Assembly: GCA_019787685.1 (NCBI GenBank)
Contig: JAHNUO010000039.1
Span: 124,001-188,000 of the forward strand
DNA length: 64,000 bases
Reading direction: 5' to 3'
Source: Chiua virens
Taxonomy: Eukaryota > Basidiomycota > Agaricomycetes > Boletales > Boletaceae
Within the stretch, counting starts at the first letter, position 1; each line of letters begins with the position of its first letter. Positions 11,446-23,283 of this stretch are shown piece after piece. The position numbers were made by a program, and so were the translations under genes. The notes beneath the pieces are model-generated. The model made no database searches and was not told where the DNA came from. It was given only the letters and a program-made list of their open reading frames with translations.

Positions 11446-12916
11446 ATGTCCAACACTTTCGACATCTTCACAGCTCCTGTCGATACGCCCGAGGAAGCCT
11501 TGACCCGTCGAGAGTTCGAAGACGCTTTGGAGGCCCTGCGTGCCCAGGCACTCGCGATGCCCGAGGACGATGAAGAACTGGAGGAAGATCGGGTCATTTG
11601 GTCGGTTGAGTGGCCGAAACGCGTGGTGAGTTTCATTCCGACTCACCCTAAGTTTTTTGTTCGATATCGCTAACGTGTCGTAGGATCGCCTCACCGCCAT
11701 CTCTGTCACTGAAACCGCTCGTGCCATGCGACTTCAGGTCTCGCAAACCGACTTGACCATGCTGCATAGCACGCACGAGACTTGCGAGAGGTGGGTACGC
11801 GAGCAAGAGGCCAAGAAGCAGGCAGAAAGGGAACGCGAAGCGGAAGAGGCGAGGCAGCGGGATGAACAAACGCGCCAGGAGATAGAGGCCCGGGAGCACC
11901 AAGAACAAGAGGCCAGGCAGCGGGAGGAACAAACGCGCCAGGAGATAGAGGCCCGGGAGCGCCAAGAACAAGAGGAGAGGGAGAAAGAAGAGAAAGAGAT
12001 TAGGGACCGAGAGGAGCAAGAGAAGAGGGCCCGAGACGAAAAGGAGACACAGGAACGAGAGGAGACTGGCGCATGCGAGCAGCCCACGGAGCCAACAGTG
12101 CGAGGGGAAGGAGAGCTTCGCGATGACAATGCGATGGAAGTTAGCGAGCCCGAGGTGCCGGAGAACGAAGGGACACTCGCTCCCGTTCGTCAATCCAAAC
12201 CAAAGACGACGGTCACGGTGGAGATTCCGGTAAATCGTTACAAGGTACGTCCAAGTTTACTCTCTTTTTAAGTAGCTAATATCTCCTTCAGCGAAAGCGC
12301 GCCCCCGTCATTGACTCGGAGACCGGCGACGACGACGACGACGACGACGATGTCGAACGCGTCGGTCCTGATCGGTGCGACCGATGCATCAGCAGGAGGC
12401 AAGCTTCCTGCATATCCCAGGCAGGCCATGTTGCCTGCACGTTTTGTTCCGGTCGTCGGCAGGGATGTTCGCTCGTGACCGCAGTTAAGGCCACGGACGG
12501 GGCAGGAACGAAGGGGAAAGGTCAGGCAAAATCGTTCACTCAAAGTAAGTCATTCACCTCATTTTATACAATGAATTTACTGAGTGTGCTGAGCAGGTCC
12601 CGCCAAACGCACCTCAAGCTCTGCGGATCGCATCACAACATCGCCCGATACCAATGTCCACAGTTCGGACGAGGAGTCTCGCGAAACCTTCCCACCTCAT
12701 GTAGCGATCATGAGGTCGGAGGTCGACAGGTGGCGGCTCGAGGTGCGAGCTGCACGTGCTAACCACGAGACCGCAGTCTCGGAGGCCCGACTCGCGGAGA
12801 TGAAAGTTTTACAGTCCCAGCGTCACCTCGACGCGGTGGAAGCCGCAGCGCGTCGGGCTCAAAAAGCCTACGATGCCATGCTGGAGGAGACGTCATATCC
12901 GTCGATGTTTTCATAG
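11446..12916 (+). CDS. Zinc-cluster coiled-coil protein, copy 2
   Basis: Exons 11446-11625, 11684-12244, 12292-12544 and 12597-12916 give 437 residues. Exon lengths and phases match copy 1 at all three introns (first exon is 180 nt in both). Same architecture: N-terminal block with WSVEWPKR, a longer Glu/Arg/Gln-rich coiled coil with an internal duplication (QRDEQTRQEIEARE-type repeat, about 11855-11960), an eight-Asp run just before the cluster, and cysteines C276, C279, C287, C296, C299, C306 with the same CX2CX7CX8CX2CX6C spacing. The C-terminal helix after MRSEVDRW is also kept. The cluster and its basic flanks are more conserved than the linkers, which argues for a functional protein. 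Probably nuclear and DNA-binding by analogy with Zn2Cys6 proteins; the target is unknown. Confidence 0.85.
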
Positions 12917-14180
12917 GATGCTAATCAGACTCTCGATCTCCAACATGTGCGAAACCATCCGCCCGACAGTCGGACAATATCAACATCCCAAGTACTTATG
13001 GATAGTCGGTGATCTGATGACGGAAGTACTCGTGATTTTGCTTATAAAACACATTTTGTTTTTGTTTTTGTTTTTTCTTCTTTTGTTTTTATACGTACGT
13101 CCATTGGAACCGATTGGTTGGCGTCTGCGACGCCCGTCCGATGTGTCGTGCTCGTAAGAATGGTCATGTGATCCAAACCATTGCGTTTGTGTGCGGTCGT
13201 CCTCGACGCCGTTTCGCTGGGCACACGAGCGCGTCGTATTTGCGCATTGCGGGTATGGTTATGGTTATTTATCTGACATCAAGAAACAAGTTTATGTATA
13301 ATGGGAGCTGCGAATCGGGAAGCTTGCATCGGGGTCATATGAACGTCACACTGACAGCGATCGACTTTGAATTAACAACGAGCGTGATCGATGGTTTATA
13401 ATCCCTCGTGTGCAATCCGTCGGGCGCTGACAGGATAATCTGGTAAAGACATCCTTGCTCTCCTTCTGATCATATTATAAACGGTGAATACCAACGTTTG
13501 TGGCAGAGATATCACTACATTAGGCCGCCTTCATCGACTATTACACCATCTCAGACGGCTCCGATATTACCCGACAATAGATACATCGGACAGACGGAAG
13601 ACCGACTAGTCGCACATCGCACTTATGATCGTCAGATTGTACCCGATTATATAATCTTAGATACAAGTCTATTTATATAAATCCATAATGAAATAAATAA
13701 GTTATGAATATATTATTCTCTATATCTGTAGATAATATTGTGTAATATTGTGCTGTGTGAGGTACTGTATGGGCGTCCTGGACGGCCACTGTGCAGTGAT
13801 CATGCTTGATTACATAAGAATGCAAACAAGCCCAGTTGACTGTTCGGACTGCTCGGACGTTCGGACGTTCGGACGTTCGGGACAAGTTCGGGATGTTCGG
13901 AAACTCCATTACATGGACTTTGCGGTGTGCTCGGGTCTGGTTCGGACTCTTTTTCTTTTGCTATTTGTGGGCGAGCGAAACCAAACTAGTTTCATCAAGT
14001 CCCCGGAGTAAAAAGACTGAACCAAAAACTGCTAAAAACAGAACCTAGAGTGTGCAAAATGATCTAGGACTAGTTTTAAGACCAGTTAGGACCGACTTTG
14101 GCTGTACAAGGGGCGGACATGGGGTGTGTGCTTAGTAATTGGTGTACAAAATATAGTATACACTCCTGGACAGCTATAGA
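12917..14180. other. Gene-free, increasingly AT-rich spacer
   Basis: No gene recognised. Holds a T-rich run (13043-13095), one palindrome GGGCGTCCTGGACGGCC near 13769, and a short array of the 8-mer CGGACGTT (13853-13878) with related CGGGAxGTT motifs on both sides. CpG becomes rare to the right of about 14 kb. Confidence 0.6.
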
Positions 14181-15170
14181 CCAAGTTTTGAAGGTAGTTG
14201 GCCCAGATCTGAACAAGATGAAAATGTTTAAAAATGGTATGTCATAAATCTGCTATCATTATCTATATTAGTGTGACCATATGATATCATGGGAATTAGG
14301 GTTGGTGATGGGGGGGGGGGGGGCAAATATAGTACTGACTGAGTGCTGTCTACTAACCCCGAAATCATATGATTTAGCCCAGACATGGGGGAGATATAAG
14401 CATTGTTGGGTCTCATGTCATTCATCTTGATCTAGAAAGTAAATATGGTGAGAAAAATCCCAGGGAAATCTTAAGACCAAAACTGTTAGTCATTCTCCAT
14501 TTCTCTGACTTACTCATCTCCAGAACTCCTTAGTAACATCCTTTGGTCTCCAAGTATATAAACCTAGCTACTCCTCTTGTAACTCTAGCTTGATCATAAA
14601 TATAGATGAATTCCTCTGAATCATCTCTAAACTCCTAAAGGTCCTGGTGACTTGCCTCATTTGCACTGAACTCCCTGGTTTGTCTTTGAACTCCTCTGAA
14701 CTCCTCCGACTTACCTCTATAAATCCAGGACACAATGCTAGTATAGGGGTAGCACACAAGCTGAACACAATGTCCTATCTGAACATTTGAACTCTGAGAT
14801 ACCCATATTTCCAGAGTTTATGCCAGAGGAACATGTTTGAACATGATCTGTTTGATATGCAAGGTAAAATTAAGAGAAAATTAGGCAAAATAGAAATCTA
14901 AGCAAGATGAAAAGCATGTGAAATGTACTGACCTGGTTGTGTATCATGAAGAACTAAAGCAAAGTGAGAAACATGGACAAGATTGACAAAACCACTTACC
15001 CCCACTTACCCCCACACACTCTCTTGGGCTGGTTAGAAGTTAGGGTGGTCAACAAACCAAATCCGAACAAAATCAAAATAAATATGAACCCATTCTGACC
15101 ATATTCTGAGGGTAATCCAACTAGAATTTGACCAAGATTTTGGATAAATCCAAGTCATTCCCAAGCGAAA
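14181..15170. other. AT-rich gene-free DNA with a G homopolymer
   Basis: No coding feature. A G run of about 14-15 nt lies near 14310-14324. Short open frames have no recognisable motifs. Confidence 0.5.
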
Positions 15171-15179
15171 TTTGACCAA

Positions 15180-15590
15180 AAAGCAAGTGAAATCAAACCA
15201 GGTCTTGCAGTAAGTATGATCATAAGCAACCATAGACCAATATCTGACAAAAATCTGACACAAATCCAAGCATATTTAAATTGATGCAAAAAAAAAAAGG
15301 AAAATTATTGTCAAGTGACACAGGGTTTTGTGGTTGGTACGATTATATCCAACCCCAGCCATACACATTGAAGTGTAATTTAGGACAAAATAAGGGACAA
15401 TGAGTGACAATTTACACAAGGTTTTGTGGTAAGTACGGTTGTATCCTAGCATAAAGCAAATACAATTTGACCGATCCAATGATCCAGCCACACGTATCCA
15501 AGGATAACCTTGGATAATTTTGTGCAAAATGACACAAAATGACTGTCAAGTTATGCAAGGTTTTGTGGTAAGTACACTTATAAGCCAGGA
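15180..15590 (+). repeat. Degenerate direct repeats of about 110 bp
   Basis: The phrase GGTTTTGTGGTAAGTAC with flanking CAAG and a following ATA-rich stretch recurs near 15325, 15420 and 15560, with a weaker copy near 15205. Looks like an old tandem duplication. Confidence 0.6.
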
Positions 15591-15749
15591 TAATTGAAAA
15601 AGAAAAAAATGAAAGCTGACTACCGATAGGTTAACACTAATGTACACTTCCGATAATGACACAGCTAACTTTGCTATACTATATACTTCCCCACACTACT
15701 GGAAATATTATCTGAAAATATGATTGAAAGCGAAAAGATTGGGTACATT

Positions 15750-16900
15750 GACACTGATTTGATTGAATTATGAAGTGAATTATGCTTCATAATGTATGAG
15801 AGGGTGGTTGAATTTTGGTCAAGAAAGTGTGAATTGATATTGGGTTTATTGTGTGATACTGAAAGTTACCGGAAAAGATTGGATAAGTTGAGGGTGTTTT
15901 TGTATAATTTTGGAGATTAGTTTGCAGAAATGATATAGATGTTGGTGGAATGATAGTGTTACTGAGATGTATTTCTAAAGATGTTGTTTTTGTAGAGATT
16001 TTGGTACAGTAAGTGAGAGGCAAGTGATGATAATATTTGTGATATGTTCAGTAGACTTTCCTTTCTGGTGGACTTTGATTAGACTGTTAGGTACAGTTTG
16101 TTGTAGACTTTGTCCTAGGATAATATGGGGTATGGGTTACAAGATAGTGGAGTGTAGTTGATCTGTATAGAAAAGGTAGTTTGAATTGATGATGATGAAT
16201 CTTCTTTGTTTATTTAGATTTAAGTGTTTGTGGAGTATGGAGTTTAGCGAGTTGAAAGCTTTACTGTATGTTGGGATTTCTGGTAGGTTGATGAAGGAGT
16301 TTGGTTTTGGTGTCTCTTGGATTGTTTTGGATTAGACTTTGAAAAAGTTTAAAGCTTTGAATTGGGGCTTGAAATGTGATGATATGGTGAAAGCCACTGG
16401 GAATACTATGTGGACCTATTGAGATGCAGGTTGTTCACTCTTGAATGTGGGATGAAGTTGAAGTGAATGAGCTGGGAGATGAGATTGTGAAGAAGAGAAA
16501 GTGTTGTATATTTGTTGATATTGTATTGTGTTGTTCCATTGGAAGTATTTTTGAAAGGGGATGTTACGATTCATCTTTTTCTTTGCTTTTCTTGCTACTT
16601 TCACTACGATCGATACCACAGGTATCTCCTACGTTCAATCCGCAAGGCTTACCCTTGTCCCGGATTACTCAGCAAGGGCTTAACCCTTTGCCCTGCCTTT
16701 ATCTGTTCTTCTTCTGATCATTCTGATCGCGCGACTCCGGCCCAACCCGTTGTTCCGTTATCGCTTATCTTCCTTCGTTCCCTGATCCGGTAGGGATCGC
16801 TTTCACTTCCGCTGTCATTTAGACAGCCTCCATGTTTTACCATTTAGACTTGTGATCATCCGGTGCATCCGCCCCGCATGACCCCTTTTAGGTTGATAGG
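15750..16900 (+). mobile_element. Probable decayed LTR-element 3' end
   Basis: A strongly C-poor, G/T-rich stretch (15750-16560) ends in a purine tract GAAAGGGGA directly followed by TGTTACGATTC, as expected of a polypurine tract and LTR start. The first ~75 nt of this LTR resemble the solo LTRs at 20869, 41496 and 46890 (including CGATACCACAGGTATC), then diverge. No intact coding sequence was found, so the internal region is assigned by context only. Confidence 0.4.
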
Positions 16901-16974
16901 ATTTTGTAGGATGGACTTCGGGTGAACATGGCTGCTGAAATTCCCAACCCTAGATTAGGGTTAGAACTGAGACT

Positions 16975-19655
16975 GAGAGGTAGAGTGGGGTCTACTTATA
17001 GTGTGGATATGAATGGTATCTAATGGCAGAATGGATATAAATGGCAGAGTGGGTGTAAATGGGGTCCAGTAGCAGAGCAGGGGTTAGCAGAGCAGATGTG
17101 AATCAGATCTAATGGTAAAGTGAGTGTCAATGGGTGGGAGTTGGGTTGTCAGTGGAAGAATGTTGGGAATGTTCTGTGGCAGAATAATTGTGAATGGGGT
17201 CCATTGCCGAAGTTGGTGTGGACTATGTTCTCAGTGGGTATAAATGGGGTCCATTGCCAGAGTAAGTGGAGACTGTCTCCTGAGTAGGTGTGAATGGGGT
17301 CCACTGCCAGAGTGGGTATAAATGGGGTCCATTTTCTGAGTGGGTATAAATAGGGTTTATTGCCAAAGTGAGTGGAGACTGCCTCCTGAGTGGGTGTGAA
17401 TAGGGTTCACTGCCAGAGTGAGTGGGGACTGCCTTTTGAGTGGGTGTGAATGGGGTCTACTGCCAGAGTGAGTGTAAATGGGATCCATTGCCAAAGTGAG
17501 TGGAGACTGCCTCCTGAGTGGGTGTGAATGGGGTCCACTGCCAGAGTGGGTGTAAATAGGGTCCATTGCCAAAGTGAGTGGAGACTGCCTCCTGAGTGGG
17601 TGTGAATGGGGTCCACTGCCAGAGTGGGTGTAAATGGGGTCCATTGCCAAAGTGAGTGGAGACTGCCACCTGAGTGGGTGTGAATGGGGCCCACTGCCAG
17701 AGTGGGTGTAAATGGGGTCCATTGCCAAAGTGGGTATGAATGGGGTCCACTGCCAGAGTGGGTGTAAATGGGGTCCATTGCCAGAGTGAGTGAAGACTGC
17801 CTCCTAAGTGGGTGTAAATGGGATCCATTGCCAGAGTGAGTGGAGACTGCCTCCTGAGTAGGTGTGAATAGGGTCCATTGCCAGAGTGAGTGGAGACTGC
17901 CTCCTGAGTAGGTGTGAATAGGGTCCATTGCCAGAGTGAGTGGAGACTGCCTCCTGAGTGGGTGTGAATGGGGTCCACTGCCAGAGTGGGTGCGAATAGG
18001 GTCTGTTGCCAGAGTGAGTGGGAACTACCTTTTGAGTGGGTGTGAATAGGGTCTACTGGCAGAGTGGGTTGGGACTGCCTGCTGAGTGGGTGTTAATGGG
18101 GTTCATTGCCAGAGTAAGTGAAGACTGCCTCCTAAGTGGGTGTGAATGGGGTCCACTGCCAGAGTAAGTGGGGACTAGCTCCGAAGTGGGTGTAAATGGG
18201 GTCCACTGCCAGAGTAAGTGGGGACTAGCTCCTAAGTGGGTGTAAATGGGGTCCACTGCCAGAGTAAGTGGGGACTAGCTCCTAAGTGGGTGTAAATGGG
18301 GTCCACTGCCAGAGTAAGTGGGGACTAGCTCCTAAGTGGGTGTAAATGTGGTCCACTGCCAGAGTAAGTGGGGACTATCTCCTAAGTGGGTGTAAATGGG
18401 GTCCATTGCCAAAGTCAGGACTGCCTCCTGAGTAGGTGTGAATGGGGTCCATTACCAGAGTGAGTGGGGACTGCCTCCTCAGTGGGTGTGAATAGGGTCC
18501 ATTGCCAGAGTGAGTGGGGACTGCCTCCTCAGTGGGTGTGAATAGGGTCCATTGCCAGAGTGAGTGGGGACTGCCTCCTGAGTGGGTGTGAATGGGGTCC
18601 ATTGCCAGAGTGAGTGGGAACTGCCTCCTGAGTAGGTGTGAATAGGGTCCATTGCCAGAGTGAGTGGGGACTGCCTCCTCAGTGGGTGTGAATAGGGTCC
18701 ATTGCCAGAGTGAGTGGGGACTGCCTCCTCAGTGGGTGTGAATAGGGTCCATTGCCAGAGTGAGTGGGGACTGCCTCCTGAGTGGGTGTGAATGGGGTCC
18801 ATTGCCAGAGTGAGTGGGAACTGCCTCCTGAGTGGGTGTGAATGGGGTCCATTGCCAGAGTGAGTGGGGACTGCCTCCTGAGTAGGTGTGAATGATTGCC
18901 AGAGTGAGTGGGAACTGCCTCCTGAGTGGGTGTGAATGGGGTCCATTGCCAGAGTGAGTGGGAACTGCCTCCTGAGTGGGTGTGAATGGGGTCCATTGCC
19001 AGAGTGAGTGGGAACTGCCTCCTGAGTGGGTGTGAATGGGGTCCATTGCCAGAGTGAGTAGGGACTGCCTCCTGAGTGGGTGTGAATGGGGTCCATTGCC
19101 AGAGTGAGTGGGGACTGCCTCCTGAGTGGGTGTGAATGGGGTCCATTGCCAGAGTGAGTGGGAATTGCCTCCTGAGTAGGTGTGAATGGGGTCCATTGCC
19201 AGAGTGAGTGGAAATTGCCTCCTGAGTGGGTGTGAATGGGGTCCATTGCCAGAGTGAGTGGGAACTGCCTTCTGAGTGGGTGTGAATGGGGTCTATTGCC
19301 AGAGTGAGTGGGGACTGCCTCCTCAGTGGGTGTGAATAGGGTCCATTGCCAGAGTGAGTGGGGACTGCCTCCTCAGTGGGTGTGAATGGGGTCCATTGCC
19401 AGAGTGAGTGGGAACTGCCTCCTGAGTAGGTGTGAATAGGGTCCATTGCCAGAGTGAGTGGGGACTGCCTCCTGAGTGGGTGTGAATAGGGTCCATTGCC
19501 AGAGTGAGTGGGGACTGCCTCCTGAGTGGGTGTGAATAGGGTCCATTGCCAGAGTGAGTGGGGACTGCCTCCTGAGTGGGTGTGAATGGGGTCCATTGCC
19601 AGAGTGAGTGGGAACTGCCTTCTGAGTGGGTGTAAATGGGGTCCATTGCCAGAGT
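16975..19655 (+). repeat. 50-bp minisatellite, roughly 49 units
   Basis: A regular 50-bp unit containing GGGTCCATTGCCAGAGTGAG and ACTGCCTCCTGAGTGGGTGT runs from about 17220 to 19655, with irregular precursors from 16975. The left third mixes a 26-bp half-unit (CCACTGCCAGAGTGGGTG), the part near 18170-18400 is a sub-array with GACTAGCTCCTAAG, and the right half is very homogeneous. Long minus-strand frames reflect repetition, not genes. Confidence 0.95.
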
Positions 19656-20720
19656 AAGAAATGTTGATGATACTATCTAGATATTTTCTATCAAGGAGAC
19701 AATTAATATTATAACACATCAGAGTCAAAAATATACTAATTTTGGTAGAAATTCCCTACATGGAGCACACGTCTTGTACAATGCAAATTAGTAAACCTTG
19801 TTCTAAATAAACTACAATATCTATATGGTATAAGATCATATATTATATGACAATAATGGCTATCTGTACAATCATTTTACCATGCATGATTTCAAAAATA
19901 ACTTCAAGTGTTGTATGAAACAAAGTTGTTTGAAAATTTTAAACCTTCCTGCCTAATTTTGGTGCACAATCAACTGATATTGATCATAAGCTCCAAAAAT
20001 CAGAAACATTATATCTTTCACACAAAATATTTTTACATTTTAAAATGGTGAAGAAATCAAGCAATAAAACATCTTGCCTATAATTGTAATCCTTATTATT
20101 GCCAATGGCTGTTGAGTTTGTTGTTTTATCACTACCAAAAACCAATAAAACATGCATTTCTAGACCTATGTATCTGGATTCCTAGATAGTTTATTCTAAA
20201 TAAATAACTTAATAAGCTTGGTGTCAAGAAATTATAAGAAATCAACTTGTTCATTGTCACTATGCCCACTTTTGTATTATAAGATCATTGACTTATCATC
20301 AAATATCAAATCTAAAACAAGCCAGAAAAATGGCATACAATGAATAAAAAAATGGCACTGAGACATAGATGATATCTAGAAATAACTCATGTATATGAAA
20401 TATGCCAATCCAAATCATAGATTAATGTCACATGAATTTCATTTGAACCAAAGGCCATTCACACAAGATGACCCAAATGAGATCAAATTTCTTCAGATAT
20501 GTATGAACTGATTAACTGAGGAGAAACATTAACAGCTGTGCATACTGTAACTCAATTAGAGTAATTTGAAGTGTCAATAAGACTAAAATGACATCAATGC
20601 ACTGCACAATCTACTCCAAAACAAGAAATGAACCTACAGATGGATGTAATGGTCACCATGCAGTATAAACATTGGCACAATGAATGATGACAACTCTAAA
20701 GCTCTCTGTGATGTAGCCAG
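19656..20720. other. AT-rich gene-free spacer
   Basis: No open reading frame of interest, no recognised repeat. Very low CpG. Confidence 0.6.
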
Positions 20721-20868
20721 TAGTGTTTAAAAGTCAGGTCTGGTCAGGTTTTCCATGGTGCAAATAAGGCAACCAGTCCAAGACTGGTGCTAAAAAGGTC
20801 CTGGACCCATGCAACCACAACTGGACCAAAAAAAACTTGTCCAAAATGGTCTTTTGATCAGTTGCAAC

Positions 20869-21486
20869 TGTTACGACTCGTCTTTTCCTTTCACTTGTAC
20901 TACTTCACTTGACTCGATACCATAGGTATCCTCATACATTCATCTGTACTTCATTTCCTTTTCTTTCTTACATAACTCCACACTGGTGTATCCCAAGTGC
21001 TTACTCTTTTCTTTCTCATCATCATCTGATGGCTTCACATTTGTCATTTCACTTTCATCATCATCTACTGCCATTGCATCGTATGATTCCTCCTTTTGGC
21101 CTTTATCCCTTCTGCTCTTCTTGGCCACCCCTTTTGGACACTTGGTCCATGCACAATTTATGTAGTATAAATACCTCACAGCAATACTCTTGTACCCTAG
21201 TCTTGATCTCCACAATCTAGCTGAGTATCACTGTTCCACTTGGCCTTGTCCCTGTGACCACTTGACCAAGAACTCTTCCAAGTCCTCCCTTGAACACTCA
21301 GACTCATCATAGTCAACCCTCAACCCTCGACCATCCCTCGGGTATAGATTCCCAACCGGACAACTCTCAGCAACACCTGAGTTTTCACTTGACTCTCTGG
21401 TAGCAATCCGCTGACCAGAAACCCTTGTTCAACTCTTCAGCACACCATATATCAAGTGGTGGTTATTTGAGTTATCACAGCCACTT
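20869..21486 (+). mobile_element. Solo LTR (family TGTTAC...TAACA), left part
   Basis: Starts TGTTACGACTCG and matches the LTRs at 41496, 45240 (reverse) and 46890. Preceded by GCAAC (20864-20868), repeated just after the right part at 34620-34624, a 5-bp target duplication. The 3' part was separated by the KDZ insertion. Confidence 0.8.
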
Positions 21487-21576
21487 CACTTCAGGTAATC
21501 ACTTTTGCCAGGCAAACTGTCCCAACATAATGTAGCAATGGTACAGCCACTTTGCTAGCTATGATATGGTTATGCC

Positions 21577-21930
21577 TAGGGATCTGTGTGGGTATGGGTA
21601 TGGGTTGGACTTTGGATACCCATACCCATACCCATACCCACGCCATGGGTACAGTGGGTCCATAGCAAGGTGAGGGTGATGATGATGATGGCTTATCATG
21701 AGTAAGTGAGGTTTAGCTAAGTTAGGATAAGGTATAAGATAGCAGAATGAGTATAGATATGATGTTTAGAACAAGGTTTAGTCTATATAGGCTTGGTACT
21801 ACTAAACCCATGGGTACGGTTTTTGATACCCACAGGAATACCCATACCCACGGCATGGGTATGGGTTTTTGGTGGGCATGGGTATGGGTATGAGCTCTGA
21901 TACCCATGGGTGTACCCACGCAGAACCCTA
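21577..21930. mobile_element. hAT-type MITE with 8-bp TSD
   Basis: 354 bp flanked by GTTATGCC on both sides (21569-21576, 21931-21938). Termini TAGGGATCTGTGTGGGTA and, inverted, TAGGGTTCTGCGTGGGTA. The subterminal parts are arrays of the hexamer TGGGTA/TACCCA facing each other. It sits inside the left terminal repeat of the KDZ element, so it is younger. Confidence 0.85.
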
Positions 21931-22339
21931 GTTATGCCCAGACCATTGGCCTTATGGCTAGGCCATTCCCACAAAATTTTGCCCATAGACCCAAAGAAGC
22001 CACTGATTATCTCAGGTACTCTGGGTACTCCCAACTCCTGCCTAATTCATCATAGGGTATCAGGGGTCCTTTATGAAATGTAATGATTCCATATAATTAT
22101 CCATTACATTGTATCTTATTATCTTGTCCTTTAATAGCTCAAATATTATTGTACATATATATTGTACACTACTATTGTCTTGTTGTTATATTCCTGAAGA
22201 ATTTCATAATCACTTTAATAATTTGAGAAGAATTAAATATTGATACATGTGTTTTCATTGTCCTGTTTTTATTGAAACAAGTAGGGTTAGAATCTCGTTT
22301 CTGGCGAACAGTTCCTTAGGCAAAAAGATGAATTCCGAC

Positions 22340-23099
22340 TTAAAATAGCGAAGTGAGTGCAATTACCATCAGCAGGCTAAGCAGCTGGGGTGGCATATCA
22401 AGAGGGCTCCCCTCTTGTCTTCTTGGATGTGTTGAGCTGGAAAACATAATATCAGGCACAAAACATGGAAGAGTCGAAGCAATAAATGAAATCACACACC
22501 ACCTTTCTTCGGCCTTTGCGAAGCTAGTTGCTGCCTTCTATTCTTGGCTGAAACTTGCTTCTTTTGCCACTCAGGGCAATCCTGAACAGCCCGTAATACT
22601 ACGCCAACCGCAGATGTAACAAGTGGAGTGGTACGGAACAGCAGATTATTTTTGTTCATGTCCAGCTTGTCTAAAAGATAGCGCAAGTAGTATTCATATT
22701 CTTTGCCACTACCTTGGCCATAGTCTTGACCTTGTCCAAGAAGGCACAGACTTCAGCATACTTGGTGCTCGACATCAGCCCTGTCTTCAGCCCACATCGA
22801 GTCCTCTTCTTCTCTGAACACTTCTGAGGTTCTAGGAGCAAGAAAGGGTCTCCTTGCGGGGAATCTTCTTGCTTGGAATCTCCCTCCTGATTGGAAGAAG
22901 CCTGATACTTGTCACTGCTATCAGGATCTTCTTCCTCCTCTTCATGTGGATCCCCCGGCACTCCCATCTGTGCTTCCTCATCGTCCACAGCCTCAGCATC
23001 CAGACAATGATCATAGGAAGCTGCATTGTCATCTCCAGAGAAGATCTTGCTGTGGTAGTCGCTTGAATCATCACCATCTGAGTGGGAAAAACACAGCAT
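22340..23099 (-). pseudogene. Acidic-protein gene fragment, unknown
   Basis: A minus-strand open frame (22671-23099) encodes 142 residues with many Asp, Glu and Ser and a basic KKRTRCGLK patch; a second frame to its left (22492-22686) continues with Lys/Gln-rich sequence. The two may be exons of one gene or remnants. I do not recognise a family. Located inside the KDZ element. Confidence 0.4.
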
Positions 23100-23283
23100 T
23101 AGATGAATTCTGCAGGTGTGGTGTTTACAACAATGATCAACAAAATATGGCCTGAGGATACCAAGCCCTCAGGTTCTCAAAATATGTGAGAACAAGTACC
23201 AAGCTTGTAAAGAAGACACCAAGTCTTCCAGAATTTAATATCGCAAGTGCTAGCTCTACTTGTTTGTAAATCATCACTGTATC

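Noticed and set aside
11648..12193. 181-residue hydrophobic, Leu-rich minus-strand frame resembling a membrane protein
   Set aside because: It is the antisense shadow of the Glu/Arg-rich coiled coil of zinc-cluster copy 2; splice sites and paralogy support the + strand gene.
16945..16972. AACCCTAG...TTAGGGTT, telomere-like
   Set aside because: Only a single inverted pair of half-repeats, no tandem TTAGGG; also TTAG repeats at 5817 are not telomeric.
17357..19728. Long minus-strand open frames (up to 349 residues) rich in MDPIHTHSGGS-type repeats
   Set aside because: They are a consequence of the 50-bp minisatellite being free of stops in several frames; the same peptide appears in all three phases, with no start context, introns or non-repeat sequence.
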